DNA of 64,000 bases from Pterois miles (Eukaryota; Chordata; Actinopteri; Perciformes; Scorpaenidae): positions 18,052,501 to 18,116,500 of the forward strand of contig CAMQGK010000327.1 of assembly GCA_947000775.1 (NCBI GenBank), given 5' to 3'. Position numbers and translations under genes: made by a program. Below, piece after piece: positions 10,869 through 23,377 of the stretch; position 1 is the first letter of the stretch; each line of letters begins with the position of its first letter. The notes under the pieces were generated by a model. The model had not been told where the DNA came from. It did no database searches and was given only the letters and a program-made list of their open reading frames with translations.

Positions 10869-12870
10869 GTAGTATGTCGAAAAAGTCAGGAAAAAATGTC
10901 ATAGTATAGTATGTTGAAAATGTCAAGAAAAAATGACATAGTATAGCATGTCGAAAAAGTCAAGAAAAAATGATATAGTATAGTATGTCGAAAAAGTCAG
11001 GAAAAAATGTCATAGTATAGTATGTCGAAAAAGTCAAGAACAAATGACATAGTATCGTGTGTCGAATAAACGTCGGAAAAAATGTCATAGTATAGTATGT
11101 CGAAACAGAAAAAGTATAGTAAGTATGTCGAAAAAAGGAGAAGGAGAAAAAATGTATAGTATAGTATGTCGAAAAAGTAGGAAAAAATGTCAAGTATAGT
11201 ATGTGAAAAAGTGGAAAAAACAAAATGTCATAGTATAGTTGTGAAGTAGGAAAAAATGTCTTAGTATAGTATGTTGGTAAGAAGGAATATGGAGTGGAAA
11301 AAAAAGCTGTAGTTGTCGAAAAAGTAGGAAAAAGATGTAGTAGAAAAAAGTTGTGAAAAAAGAGGAAAAAATGCATAGTTGTTGTAGAAAAAAGCTAAGT
11401 TTTAAAAAAGTAGGAATAAATGTCAGTATGCGAAAAAGGAAAAAATGGTGAAAAAAAGGTATGTGAAAAAGTAGGAAAAAATGTCATAGATAGTATGTCG
11501 AATAAACGGAAAAGGTTGTGAAAAAAGTAATTTAAAAACAGGAATAAATGCTGTGGAAAAAAGTAGGAAAAAATGCTAGTATAGTATGTTGAAAAAAGAT
11601 TTGTTTAGAAAAAGATAATATAATTTGAAAAAAGAGGAATAAATGTCATAGTATATGTCGAAAAAGTAGGAAAAATGTATAGTTAGTATGTCGAAAAATA
11701 GGAAAAAATGTCATAGTTAGTATGTCAAAAAAGCAAAAAATGCATAGTATAGTATGGAAAAGGAAAAAAGCTGTTAGGGAAAAAATGTCTTGTAATGTGA
11801 AGTAATATAATTTTAAAAGGAATAGATAGTGTAAGTGGAAAGATGGGTAGGAAGGGGGGAGGGGGGGGAAGAGGTTGTGAAAGAAAAGATGAGTGTAAAA
11901 AAAGTGGAAAGTGGGACGGGAGGAGGAGGAGGAGGGAAGGGAGGATAGAGGGAAAAGAGGAAAGATAGTATAGTATTGAAAGTAAGAAAAAATGACATAG
12001 TATAGTATGTCGAAAAAGTAGGAAAAAATGTCATAGTATAGTATGTGAAAAATCAAGAAAAAAATGACATAGTATAGTAGTAAAGAGAGAAGGTGGAATT
12101 ATGGAAAGAAAATGTAAGTATAGTATTAAAAAGTAGGAAAAAATGTCATAGTATATTATGTGAAAAAGTAGGAAAAAATGTATAGTATAGTATGTTGAAA
12201 AAAGTAAAGTTTTGAAAAAAAAAAAATAGGAAAAATGAAGTAATATTGAAAAGTGGAATGGAAAGAAAAGATAGTAGGGAAAGAGGAAAAGAAGAAGTAT
12301 GTGAAAAAGTAGAGGGAAAAAAGAAAAATGATAGTATAGTATGGAAAAATGGAAAAAATGTATAGTATAGTATGTGAAAAAGTAGTTGAAAAGTAGGAAA
12401 AAATGTCATAGTATAGTATGTCGAATAAACGTCAGGAAAAAATGTCTTAGTATAGTATGTTGAAAAAAGTCATAATATAGGATTTTGAAAAAAGTCAGGA
12501 ATAAATGTCATGAGTATGTCGAAAAGAGGAAAAAATGCATAGATAGTATGGAAAATGTAAGAAAAAATGCTGTGTTGTGAAAAAAGTCTGTGTCAGGAAA
12601 AAATGTCATAGTATAGTATGTCGAAAAAGTCAGGAAAAAATGTCATAGTATAGTATGTCGAAAAAGTCAGGAAAAAATGTCATAGTATAGTATGTCGAAA
12701 AAGTCAGGAAAAAATGTCATAGTATAGTATGTCAGAAAAAGTTGGAAAAAATGTCATAGATGTATAGTATGTCGAATAAAAGTCAGGAAAAAATGTCATA
12801 GTATAGTATGTAAAATAGAAAAAAGTCTTAGTATAGTATGTTGAAAAAGTCATAATAAGTTTTGAAAACA
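10408..12870 (+). other. Cytosine-depleted block in the satellite
   Basis: Within this block most cytosines of the repeat are missing as deletions, not substitutions. There are runs with no C at all, for example 10,659-10,877 (219 bp) and 12,148-12,406 (259 bp). Good-quality units are scattered between them (10,871-11,095, 11,990-12,030, 12,400-12,500, 12,600-12,720). Around 11,830-11,960 the sequence turns into G-rich strings such as GGGGGGGAGG and GGAGGAGGAGG that occur nowhere else in the array. A-runs are also shortened. G is not lost, so the effect is strand-asymmetric. A local consensus or base-calling failure seems more likely than biology. The long minus-strand open frames here arise from it and should not be treated as genes. 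Confidence 0.85.
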
Positions 12871-15800
12871 AGGAATAAATGTCAGTATGTCGAAAAAGTC
12901 AGGAAAAAATGTCATAGTATCGTGTGTCGAAAAAGTCAAGAACAAACGACATAGTACAGTACGTCGAAAAAAATGTCATAGTTTAGTATGTCAAAAAAAA
13001 GTTGGCAAAAAATGTCATAGTATAGTATGTCGAATAAACGTCAGGAAAAAATGTCAGTATAGTATGTCGAAAAAGTCAGGAAAAAATGTCATAGTATAGT
13101 ATGTCGAAAAAGTCAGGAACAAATGACATAGTACAGTATGTTGAAAAAAACGTCAGGAAAAAATGTCATAGTTTAGTATGTCAAAAAAAAGTTGGCAAAA
13201 AATGTCATAGTATAGTATGTCGAAAAAGTCAGGAAAAAATGTCATAGTGTATTATGTTGAAAAAGTCAGGAAAAAATGTCATAGTATAGTATGTCGAATA
13301 AACGTCAGGAAAAAATGTCTTAGTATAGTATGTTGAAAAAAGTCATAATATAGGATTTTGAAAAAAGTCAGGAATAAATGTCATAGTATGTCGAAAAAGT
13401 CAGGAAAAAAATGTCATAGTATAGTATGTCGAAAAAGTCAAGAACAAATGACATAGTACAGTATGTCGAAAAAACGTCAGGAAAAAATGTCATAGTTTAG
13501 TATGTCAAAAAAAAGTTGGCAAAAAATGTCATAGTATAGTATGTCAATAAACGTCTGGAAAAAATGTCTTAGTATAGTATGTTGAAAAAAGTCATAATAT
13601 AGGATTTTGAAAAAAGTCAGGAATAAATGTCATAGTATAGTATGTCGAAAAAGTCAGGAAAAAATGTCATAGCATAGTATGTCGCAAAATTCAGGAAAAA
13701 ATGTCATAGTATAGTATGTCGAAAAAGTCAAGAACAAATGACATAGTACAGTACGTCGAAAAAACGTCAGGAAAAAATGTCATAGTTTAGTATGTCAAAA
13801 AAAAGTTGTCAAAAAATGTCATAGTATAGTATGTCGAATAAACGTCAGGAAAAAATGTCTTTGTATAGTATGTTGAAAAAAGTCATCATATAGGATTTTG
13901 AAAAAAGTCAGGAATAAATGTCATAGTATAGTATGTCGAAAAAATTCAGGAAAAAATGTCATAGTATAGTATGTCGAAAAAGTCAGGAAAAAATGACATA
14001 GTGTAGTATGTCGAAAAAGTCAAGAAAAAATGACATAGTGTAGTATGTTGAAAAAGTCAAGAAAAAATGTCATAGTATAGTATGTCAAAAAAAGTTGGCA
14101 AAAAATTTCATAGTATAGTATGTCGAAAATGTCAGGAAAAAATGTCATAGTACAGTATGTCGAAAAAGTCAGGAAAAAATGTCATAGTATAGTATGTCAA
14201 AAAAAGTTGGCAAAAAATGTCATAGTATAGTATGTCGAAAATGTCAGGAAAAAATGTCTTAGTATAGTATGTTGAAAAAAGTCATAATATAGGATTTTGA
14301 AAAAAGTCAGGAATAAATGTCAGTATGTCGAAAAAGTCAGGAAAAAATGTCATAGTATAGTATGTTGAAAATGTCAAGAAAAAATGACATAGTATAGCAT
14401 GTCGAAAAAGTCAAGAAAAAATGACATAGTATAGTATGTCGAAAAAATCAGGAAAAAATGTCATAGTATAGTATGTCGAAAAAGTCAAGAACAAATGACA
14501 TAGTATCGTGTGTCGAATAAACGTCGGAAAAAATGTCATAGTATAGTATGTCGACAAAAGTTATAGTATAGTATGTCGACAAAAGTTATAGTATAGTATG
14601 TCGAAAAAGTCAGGAAAAAATGTCATAGTATAGTATGTCGAAAAAGTCAGGAAAAAATGTCATAGTATATTATGTTGAAAAAGTCAGGAAAAAATGTCAT
14701 AGTATAGTATGTTGAAAAAAGTCATAATATAGGATTTTGAAAAAAGTCATAATATAGGATTTTGAAAAAAGTCAGGAATAAATGTCATAGTATGTCGAAA
14801 AAGTCAGGAAAAAATGTCATAGTATATTATGTTGAAAAAGTCAGGAAAAAATATCATAGTGTATGTCGAATAAACGTCAGGAAAAAATGTCTTAGTATAG
14901 TATGTTGAAAAAAGTCATAATATAGGATTTTGAAAAAAGTCAGGAATAAATGTCATAGTATAGTATGTCGAAAAAGTCAGGAAAAAATGTCATAGCATAG
15001 TATGTCGCAAAATTCAGGAAAAAATGTCATAGTATAGTATGTCGAAAAAGTCAGGAAAAAATGTCATAGTACATTATGTTGAAAAAGTCAGGAAAAAATG
15101 TCATAGTATAGTATGTCGAATAAACGTCAGGAAAAAATGTCTTAGCATAGTATGTTGAAAAAAGTCATAATATAGGATTTTGAAAAAAGTCAGGAATAAA
15201 TGTCAGTATGTCGAAAAAGTCAGGAAAAAATGTCATAGTATAGTGTGTCGAAAAAGTCAAGAACAAACGACATAGTACAGTACGTCGAAAAAAATGTCAT
15301 AGTTTATAATGTCAAAAAAAATTTGGCAAAAAATGTCATAGTATAGTATGTCGAATAAACGTCAGGAAAAAATGTCAGTATAGTATGTCGAAAAAGTCAG
15401 GAAAAAATGTCATAGTATAGTATGTCGAAAAAGTCAGGAACAAATGACATAGTACAGTATGTTGAAAAAACGTCAGGAAAAAATGTCATAGTTTAGTATG
15501 TCAAAAAAAGTTTGCAAAAAATGTCATAGTATAGTATGTCGAAAATGTCAGGAAAAAATGTCATAGTATAGTATGTCGAGAAACGTCAGGAAAAAATGTC
15601 TTAGTATAGTATGTTGAAAAAAGTCATAATATAGGATTTTGAAAAAAGTCAGGAATAAATGTCATAGTATAGTATGTCGAAAAAGTCAGGAAAAAATGTC
15701 ATAGCATAGTATGTTGCAAAATTCAGGAAAAATTGTCATAGCATAGTATGTCGAAAAAGTCAGGAAAAAATGTCATAGTATATTATGTTGAAAAAGTCAG

Positions 15801-18800
15801 GAAAAAATGTCATAGTATAGTATGTCGAATAAACGTCAGGAAAAAATGTCTTAGTATAGTATGTTGAAAAAAGTCATAATATAGGATTTTGAAAAAAATT
15901 CAGGAAAAAATGTCATATTATAGTATGTCGAAAAAGTCAGGAAAAAATGTCATAGTATGTCGAATAAACGTCAGGAAAAAATGTCTTAGTAGAGTATGTT
16001 GAAAAAAGTCATAATATAGGAGTTTCAAAAAAGTCAGGAATAAATGTCATAGTATGTCGAAAAAGTCAGGAAAAAATGTCATAGTATAGTATGTCGAAAA
16101 AGTCAGGAAAAAATGTCATAGTATAGTATGTCGAAAAAGTCAGGAACAAATGACATAGTACAGTATGTCGAAAAAACGTCAGGAAAAAATGTCATAGTTT
16201 AGTATGTCAGAAAAAGTTGGCAAAAAATGTCATAGTATAGTATGTTGAAAATGTCAGGAAAAAATGTCTTAGTATAGTATGTTGAAAAAAGTCATAATAT
16301 AGGATTTTGAAAAAAGTCAGGAATAAATGTCATAGTATGTCGAAAAAGTCAGAAAAAATGTCATAGTATAGTATGTCGAAAACGTCAGGAAAAAATGTCA
16401 TAGTATAGTATGTCGAGAAACGTCAGGAAAAAATGTCTTAGTATAGTATGTTGAAAAAAGTCATAATATAGGATTTTGAAAAAAGTCAGGAATAAATGTC
16501 ATAGTATAGTATGTCGAAAAAGTCAGGAAAAAATTTCATAGCATAGTATGTCGCAAAATTCAGGAAAAAATGTCATAGTATAGTATGTCGAAAAAGTCAG
16601 GAAAAAATGTCATAGTATAGTATGTCGAAAAAGTCAGGAACAAATGACATAGTACAGTATGTCGAAAAAACGTCAGGAAAAAATGTCATAGTTTAGTATG
16701 TCAAAAAAGTTGGCAAAAAATGTCATAGTATAGCATGTCGAAAATGTCAGGAAAAAATGTCATAGTATAGTATGTCGAATAAACGTCAGGAAAAAATGTC
16801 TTAGTATAGTATGTTGAAAAAAGTCATAATATAGGAGTTTCAAAAAAGTCAGGAATAAATGTCATAGTATGTCGAAAAAGTCAGGAAAAAATGTCATAGT
16901 ATATTTTGTTGAAAAAGTTAGGAAAAAATGTCATAGTATAGTATGTCGAATAAACGTCAGGAAAAAATGTCTTAGTATAGTATGTTGAAAAAAGTCATAA
17001 TATAGGATTTTGAAAAAAGTCAGGAATAAATGTCATAGTATAGTATGTCGAAAAAATTCAGGAAAAAATGTCATAGTATAGTATGTCGAAAAAGTCAGGA
17101 AAAAAATGTCATAGTGTAGTATGTCGAAAAAAGTCAGGAAAAAATGTCATAGTATAGTATGTTGAAAATGTCAAGAAAAAATGACATAGTATAGCATGTC
17201 GAAAAAGTCAAGAAAAAATGACATAGTATAGTATGTCGAAAAAGTCAGGAAAAAATGTCATAGTATAGTATGTCGAAAAAGTCAAGAACAAATGACATAG
17301 TATCGTGTGTCGAATAAACGTCGGAAAAAATGTCATAGTATAGTATGTCGACAAAAGTTATAGTATAGTATGTCGACAAAAGTTATAGTATAGTATGTCG
17401 AAAAAGTCAGGAAAAAATGTCATAGTATAGTATGTCGAAAAAGTCAGGAAAAAATGTCATAGTATAGTATGTCGAAAAAGTCAGGAACAAATGACATAGT
17501 ACAGTATGTCGAAAAAACGTCAGGAAAAAATGTCATAGTTTAGTATGTCAAAAAAAAATTGGCACAAAAATGTCATAGTATAGTATGTTGAATAAACGTC
17601 AGGAAAAAATGTCTTAGTATAGTATGTTGAAAAGAGTCACAATATAGGATTTTGAAAAAAGTCAGGAATAAATGTCATAGTATAGTATGTCGAAAAAATT
17701 CAGGAAAAAATGTCATAGTATAGTATGTCGAAAAAGTCCAGAAAAAATGACATAGTGTAGTATGTCGAAAAAGTCAAGAAAAAATGTCATAGTAAGTACG
17801 TCGAAAAAGTCAGGAAAAAATGTCATAGTATAGTATGTCGAAAAAGTCAGGAAAAAATGTCATAGTATAGTATGTCGAAAAAGTCAGGAACAAATGACAT
17901 AGTACAGTATGTCGAAAAAACGTCAGGAAAAAATGTCATAGTTTAGTATGTCAAAAAAAGTTGGCAAAAAATGTCATAGTATAGTATGTCGAAAATGTCA
18001 GGAAAAAATGTCATAGTATAGTATGTCGAGAAACGTCAGGAAAAAATGTCTTAGTATAGTATGTTGAAAAAAGTCATAATATAGGATTTTGAAAAAAGTC
18101 AGGAATAAATGTCATAGTATAGTATGTCGAAAAAGTCAGGAAAAAATGTCATCATATAGTATGTAGAATACATGTCAGAAAAAATATCATCGTATAGTAT
18201 GTCGGCAAAAGTTATAGTATAGTATGTCGAAAAAATCAGTAAAAAATGTCATAGTATAGTATGTTGAAAATGTCAAGAAAAAATGACATAGTATAGCATG
18301 TCGAAAAAGTCAAGAAAAAATGACATAGTATAGTATGTCGAAAAAGTCAGGAAAAAACGTCATAGTATAGTATGTCGAAAAAGTCAAGAACAAATGACAT
18401 AGTATCGTGTGTCGAATAAACGTCGGAAAAAATGTCATAGTATAGTATGTCGACAAAAGTTAAAGTTATAGTATGTTGACAAAAGTTATAGTATAGTATG
18501 TCGAAAAAGTCAGGAAAAAATGTCATAGTATAGTATGTCGAAAAAGTCAAGAAAAAATGACATAGTACAGTACGTCGAAAAAACGTCAGGAAAAAATGTC
18601 ATAGTTTAGTATGTCAAAAAAAAGTTGGCAAAAAATGTCATAGTATAGTATGTCGAATAAACGTCAGGAAAAAATGTCTTAGTATAGTATGTTGAAAAAA
18701 GTCATAATATAGGATTTTGAAAAAAGTCAGGAATAAATGTCATAGTATAGTATGTCGAAAAAATTCAGGAAAAAATGTCATAGTATAGTATGTCGAAAAA

Positions 18801-21475
18801 GTCAGGAAAAAATGTCATAGTAAGTATGTCGAAAAAGTCAGGAAAAAATGTCATAGTATAGTATGTCGAAAAAGTCCAGAAAAAATGACATAGTGTAGTA
18901 TGTCGAAAAAGTCAAGAAAAAATGTCATAGTAAGTATGTCGAAAAAGTCAGGAAAAAATGTCATAGTATAGTATGTCGAAAAAGTCAGGAAAAAATGTCA
19001 TAGTATAGTATGTCGAAAAAGTCAGGAACAAATGACATAGTACAGTATGTCGAAAAAACGTCAGGAAAAAATGTCATAGTTTAGTATGTCAAAAAAAGTT
19101 GGCAAAAAATGTCATAGTATAGTATGTCGAAAATGTCAGGAAAAAATGTCATAGTATAGTATGTCGAGAAACGTCAGGAAAAAATGTCATAGTATAGTAT
19201 GTCGAGAAACGTCAGGAAAAAATGTCTTAGTATAGTATGTTGAAAAAAGTCATAATATAGGATTTTGAAAAAAGTCAGGAATAAATGTCATAGTATAGTA
19301 TGTTGAAAAAGTCAGGAAAAAATGTCATCATATAGTATGTAGAATACATGTCAGAAAAAATGTCATCGTATAGTATGACGGCAAAAGTTATAGTATAGTA
19401 TGTCGAAAAAATCAGTAAAAAATGTCATAGTATAGTATGTTGAAAATGTCAAGAAAAAAATGACATAGTATAGCATGTCGAAAAAGTCAACAAAAAATGA
19501 CATAGTATAGTATGTCGAAAAAGTCAGGAAAAAATGTCATAGTATAGTATATTGAAAATGTCAAGAAAAAATGACATAGTATAGCATGTCGAAAAAGTCA
19601 AGAAAAAATGACATAGTATAGTATGTCGAAAAAGTCAAGAAAAAATGACATAGTATAGTATGTCGCAAAATTCAGGAAAAAATGTCATAGTATAGTATGT
19701 CGAAAAAGTCAGGAAAAAATGTCATAGTATATTATTTTGAAAAAGTCAGGAAAAAATGTCATAGTATAGTATGTCGAATAAACGTCAGGAAAAAATGTCT
19801 TAGTATAGTATGTTGAAAAAAGTCATAATATAGGATTTTGAAAAAAGACAGGAATAATTGTCATAGTATAGTATGTCGAAAAAGTCAGGAAAAAATGTCA
19901 TAGTATAGTATGTCGAAAAAGTCCAGAAAAAATGACATAGTTTAGTATGTCGAAAAAGTCAAGAAAAAATGTCATAGTAAGTATGTCGAAAAAGTCAGGA
20001 AAAAATGTCATAGTATAGTATGTCGAAAAAGTCAGGAAAAAATGTCATAGTATAGTATGTCGAAAAAGTCAGGAACAAATGACATAGTACAGTATGTCGA
20101 AAAAACGTCAGGAAAAAATGTCATAGTATAGTATGTCGAAAAAGTCAAGAACAAATGACATAGTATCGTGTGTCGAATAATCGTCGGAAAAAATGTCATA
20201 GTATAGTATGTCGACAAAAGTTATAGTATAGTATGTCGACAAAAGTTATAGTATAGTATGTCGACAAAAGTCAGGAAAAAATGTCATAGTATAGTATGTC
20301 GAAAAAGTCAGGAAAAAATGTCATAGTATATTATGTTGAAAAAGTCAGGAAAAAATGTCATAGTATAGTATGTCGAATAAACGTCAGGAAAAAATGTCTT
20401 AGTATAGTATGTTGAAAAAAGTCATAATATAGGATTTTTAAAAAAGTCAGGAATAAATGTCATAGTATAGTATGTCGAAAAAGTCAGGAAAAAATGTCAT
20501 AGCATAGTATGTCGCAAAATTCAGGAAAAAATGTCATAGTATAGTATGTCGAAAAAGTCAGGAAAAAATGTCATAGTATATTATGTTGAAAAAGTCAGGA
20601 AAAAATGTCATAGTATAGTATGTCGAATAAACGTCAGGAAAAAATGTCTTAGTATAGTATGTTGAAAAAAGTCATAATATAGGATTTTGAAAAAAGTCAG
20701 GAATAAATGTCATAGTATGTCGAAAAAGTCAGGAAAAAATGTCATAGTGTATTATGTTGAAAACGTCAGGAAAAAATGTCATAGTATAGTATGTCGAATA
20801 AACGTCAGGAAAAAATGTCTTAGTATAGTATGTTGAAAAAAGTCATAATATAGGATTTTGAAAAAAGTCAGGAATAAATGTCATAGTATAGTATGTCGAA
20901 AAAGTCAGGAAAAAATGTCATAGTTTAGTATGTCAAAAGTTGGCAAAAAATGTCATAGCATAGTATGTCGCAAAATTCAGGAAAAAATGTCTTAGTATAG
21001 TATGTTGAAAAAAGTCATAATATAGGATTTTGAAAAAAGGTCAGTATGTATGTCGAAAAAGTCAGGAAAAAATGTCATAGTATAGTATGTCGAAAAAGTC
21101 AGGAAAAAATGTCTTAGTATAGTATGTCGAAAAAAGTCATAATGTAGGATTTTGAAAAAAGTCAGGAATAAATGTCATAGTATAGTATGTCGCAAAAGTC
21201 AAGAAAAAATGACAGTATAGTATGTCGAAAAAGTCAAGAAAAAATGACAGTATAGTATGTCGAAAAAGTCAAGAAAAAATGACAGTATAGTATGTTGAAA
21301 AAGTCAGGAAAAAATGTCATAGTATAGTATGTCGAAAAAGTCAAGAACAAATGACAGTATAGTATGTCGAATAAACGTCAGGAAAAAATGTTATAGTATA
21401 GTATGTTGAAAAAAGTCATAATGTAGGATTTTGAAAAAAGTCAGGAATAAATGTCATAGTATGTCAAGAAAAGTC

Positions 21476-21944
21476 AGGAAAAACATATGGCATGTTAAGT
21501 TATAGTATAGTATGTTTAAATAAAGTCAGGATAAAATGTCATTGTATAAAATGTCTAAAAACGTCTGTATAGTATGTCGATAAGTCATAAAAACGTAGTA
21601 TAATACATTGGAAAAAGTAAGGAAAATTGAGATTTACTATTGTTTAGCAGAGTATATCAAAAAAGTAAAAAAAATAAAAAATAAATAATTAAAAATATCG
21701 TATCTCAGAAAGTCATACTCGTATATTGGAAAAACAATCAGAGTATAGTATGTCTAAAAGTTATTGTTTAACATGTTAAGTCTTCAAAAAAAAAAAGTCA
21801 GAATAGGAAGTCAAAAAAAGTTATTGTATAGTATGTCATAAAAAGTCCAAAAGTTGAAAAATGTTGAGTATAGTAAGTAAAAAAAAAAGGCATGAAGAAA
21901 GTCATAAAACAGTCATTGTACAGAATGTCGAAAAAAAAGTCAGA
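21476..21944 (+). repeat. Decayed right shoulder of the satellite
   Basis: Units are still recognisable (GTATAGTATGTCGATAAGTC, AGTATAGTATGTCTAAAAG) but are spaced irregularly, with poly-A stretches and many substitutions. The homogenised core ends near 21,475. This gradient, tidy centre and eroded edge, is what unequal exchange acting mainly in the interior of an array produces. Confidence 0.85.
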
Positions 21945-22566
21945 TGAGTAGATTACATTAGATTCAACTTTACTGTTATGCATAGTATTACTGCACATAG
22001 TACAAATACAACAAAAAACAGTTTTGCATCAAACTAGAGTGCAACCAATAAAGTGCTAATGAAGACATTATATACAAATGAGAATTATTGTATGTGATAT
22101 TTAGAACTAGACATATACTGTACACATATACAGACTGCAGTTAAGTGTAAGTTGCATACTGATGAAACATTGTGTAAAAAACATTGTGTAACAGTATCAT
22201 AAAGAGAGGCTAAGTACATAGGGGCTAGCGCTGATCCTGGGAGTAAAGCAGGTATGTGGTGTGGTGGAAAAAGCTGTTCCTTAGCCTGCTAGTGTCAGAC
22301 ATGAGGCTTGTGTCCTGACTCCCTGATGGGAGGAGGGCAACCAGTCCATGGATGGGATGTGGGGGGTCCCTCATGATGTTGCAAGCCCGTCTCAGACACT
22401 GTGTTGTTGGTCAGCTATGGCAGAGTCAGGCTCTGATGATGTCTTAGATGGTCTTCACCACTCATTGCAGTGCCTTCGTATCAGCTGTGGCGCAGCTGCA
22501 CCACACAGTGAAGCAGGTGGTCAGGAGGCCTTCGAAAAGAGCAGCGGTAGACGTTTGTCAGGATCT
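21945..22566 (-). mobile_element. LINE-derived insert in the array (class uncertain)
   Basis: About 620 bp of non-satellite sequence with satellite on both sides. Read on the minus strand it has the character of the end of a non-LTR retrotransposon frame plus 3' region. A broken frame contains MRDPPHPIHGLVALLPSG followed by a TSRLRNSFF-like stretch, similar to the RDxxHPxHxLFxLLPSGRRYR segment near the end of several fish LINE polyproteins. Stops and frame changes break it. The left part (ATTCAACTTTACTGTTATGC and following) resembles the usual 3' tail of such elements. The satellite restarts abruptly at 22,567 with AAAAAATGTCATAG. The family is not assigned. The 79-codon plus-strand frame at 22,348-22,587 is a shadow. 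Confidence 0.6.
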
Positions 22567-22883
22567 GGAAAAAATGTCATAGTGTAGTATGTTGTAAAAG
22601 TCAGGAAAAACATCTTAGTATAGGATGTCAAAAAAAGTAAAAAAAAAAAAAAAATCATATCGCATCTCAAAAAGTCATACTGCAGTATATTGAAATAAGT
22701 CAGTCCACTGTGTCGGAAAAAAAGTCAGGAAAAATGTCAGTGTAGTATGTCAATAAAAGTCATAGTATAGTATGTCAAATGAAGTCAGGAAAAATGTCAT
22801 AGCATAGTATGTCAATCAAAGCCATCAAAAAGTCACGGCATAGTATTTCGAAAAAAGTGAGGAAAAAAATGTCATAGTATATT

Positions 22884-22955
22884 CTGACATACTATACTAT
22901 GACTTTTTTCGACATATTACACAGACTTTTTTTCGGCAACCCATACTACTACTCA
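22884..22955 (-). repeat. Inverted satellite segment 1
   Basis: The unit appears in the opposite orientation (GACATACTATACTATGAC then TTTTTTCGACATA). Its left junction forms a hairpin: arms GTCATAGTATA at 22,871-22,881 and TATACTATGAC at 22,893-22,903 around an 11-nt loop. Orientation flips back near 22,955. Confidence 0.8.
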
Positions 22956-23155
22956 AAAAAGTCAAAGTATAGTATGTCGAAAATAGTTGTCAAAAAAGAG
23001 TCATAGGATAGTATGTCGAACAAAGAAAAAAAGTCAAAGGATAGTATGTCGGAAATTTTTTTTTTTAAAAAGTCATAGTATAGTATGTCGAAAAATGTCA
23101 AGAAAAATCAGTATATTATGTCGTAAAAAGTCAGGAAAAAATGTCATTGTATATT

Positions 23156-23377
23156 CTGACATACTATACTATAACTTTTTTTAATTTTTTGTAAAACTTT
23201 TTTCGACATACTACTACTACTATTACTTTATGATTTTTTACATACTATACTGTGACTTTATGCATTTTTTATACTATGACTTTTTAAAAAACTTTTTTCG
23301 ATACTATACTATGACTTTTTCGACATACTAAAATGACTTTTTTCGACATGCCATACTATAACTTTTTTTTTACTTTT
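23156..23377 (-). repeat. Inverted satellite segment 2
   Basis: A second and longer inverted run (CATACTATACTATAAC, TTTTTTCGACATACTA and so on). Its left junction, 23,143-23,172, matches the 30-bp junction at 22,871-22,900 in 29 of 30 positions. The two inversions therefore share a breakpoint sequence. Orientation returns to forward at about 23,378. Confidence 0.8.

Larger units (their letters stand above)
1087..21475 (+). repeat. Large AT-rich satellite array, 37-bp unit with higher-order variants
   Basis: About 20 kb of head-to-tail units. The basic unit is 37 bp and can be read as three short pieces: GTCATAGTATA (a), GTATGTCGAAAAA (b) and GTCAGGAAAAAAT (c). Dividing length by 37 gives on the order of 500 units. 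Recurrent variants are interleaved in a repeated order. One is a 63-bp form in which a+b is doubled before c, the second copy reading GTCATAATATA then GGATTTTGAAAAAA. Others are a GAATAAACGTCAGG or GAGAAACGTCAGG form, a GTTTAGTATGTCA...GTTGGC form, an ATGACATAGTACAG form, and an a+b-only form with GTCGACAAAAGTTATAG. Minus-strand frames such as those at 10,960-12,409 only translate the repeat (FFDILYY-type peptides) and are not genes. No spacers occur between units, so this is not CRISPR. The position upstream of a terminal exon suggests it is intronic. Confidence 0.97.

Noticed and set aside
10960..12409. Long minus-strand open frames of up to 138 codons in the satellite
   Set aside because: They translate the tandem unit (FFDILYY-type peptides) and are extended only because cytosines have been deleted from the block, which removes stops and shifts frames.
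1087..21475. Regular 37-bp repeats resembling a CRISPR array
   Set aside because: The units are joined directly with no unique spacers, there are no cas genes, and the flanks carry eukaryotic transposons and microsatellites.
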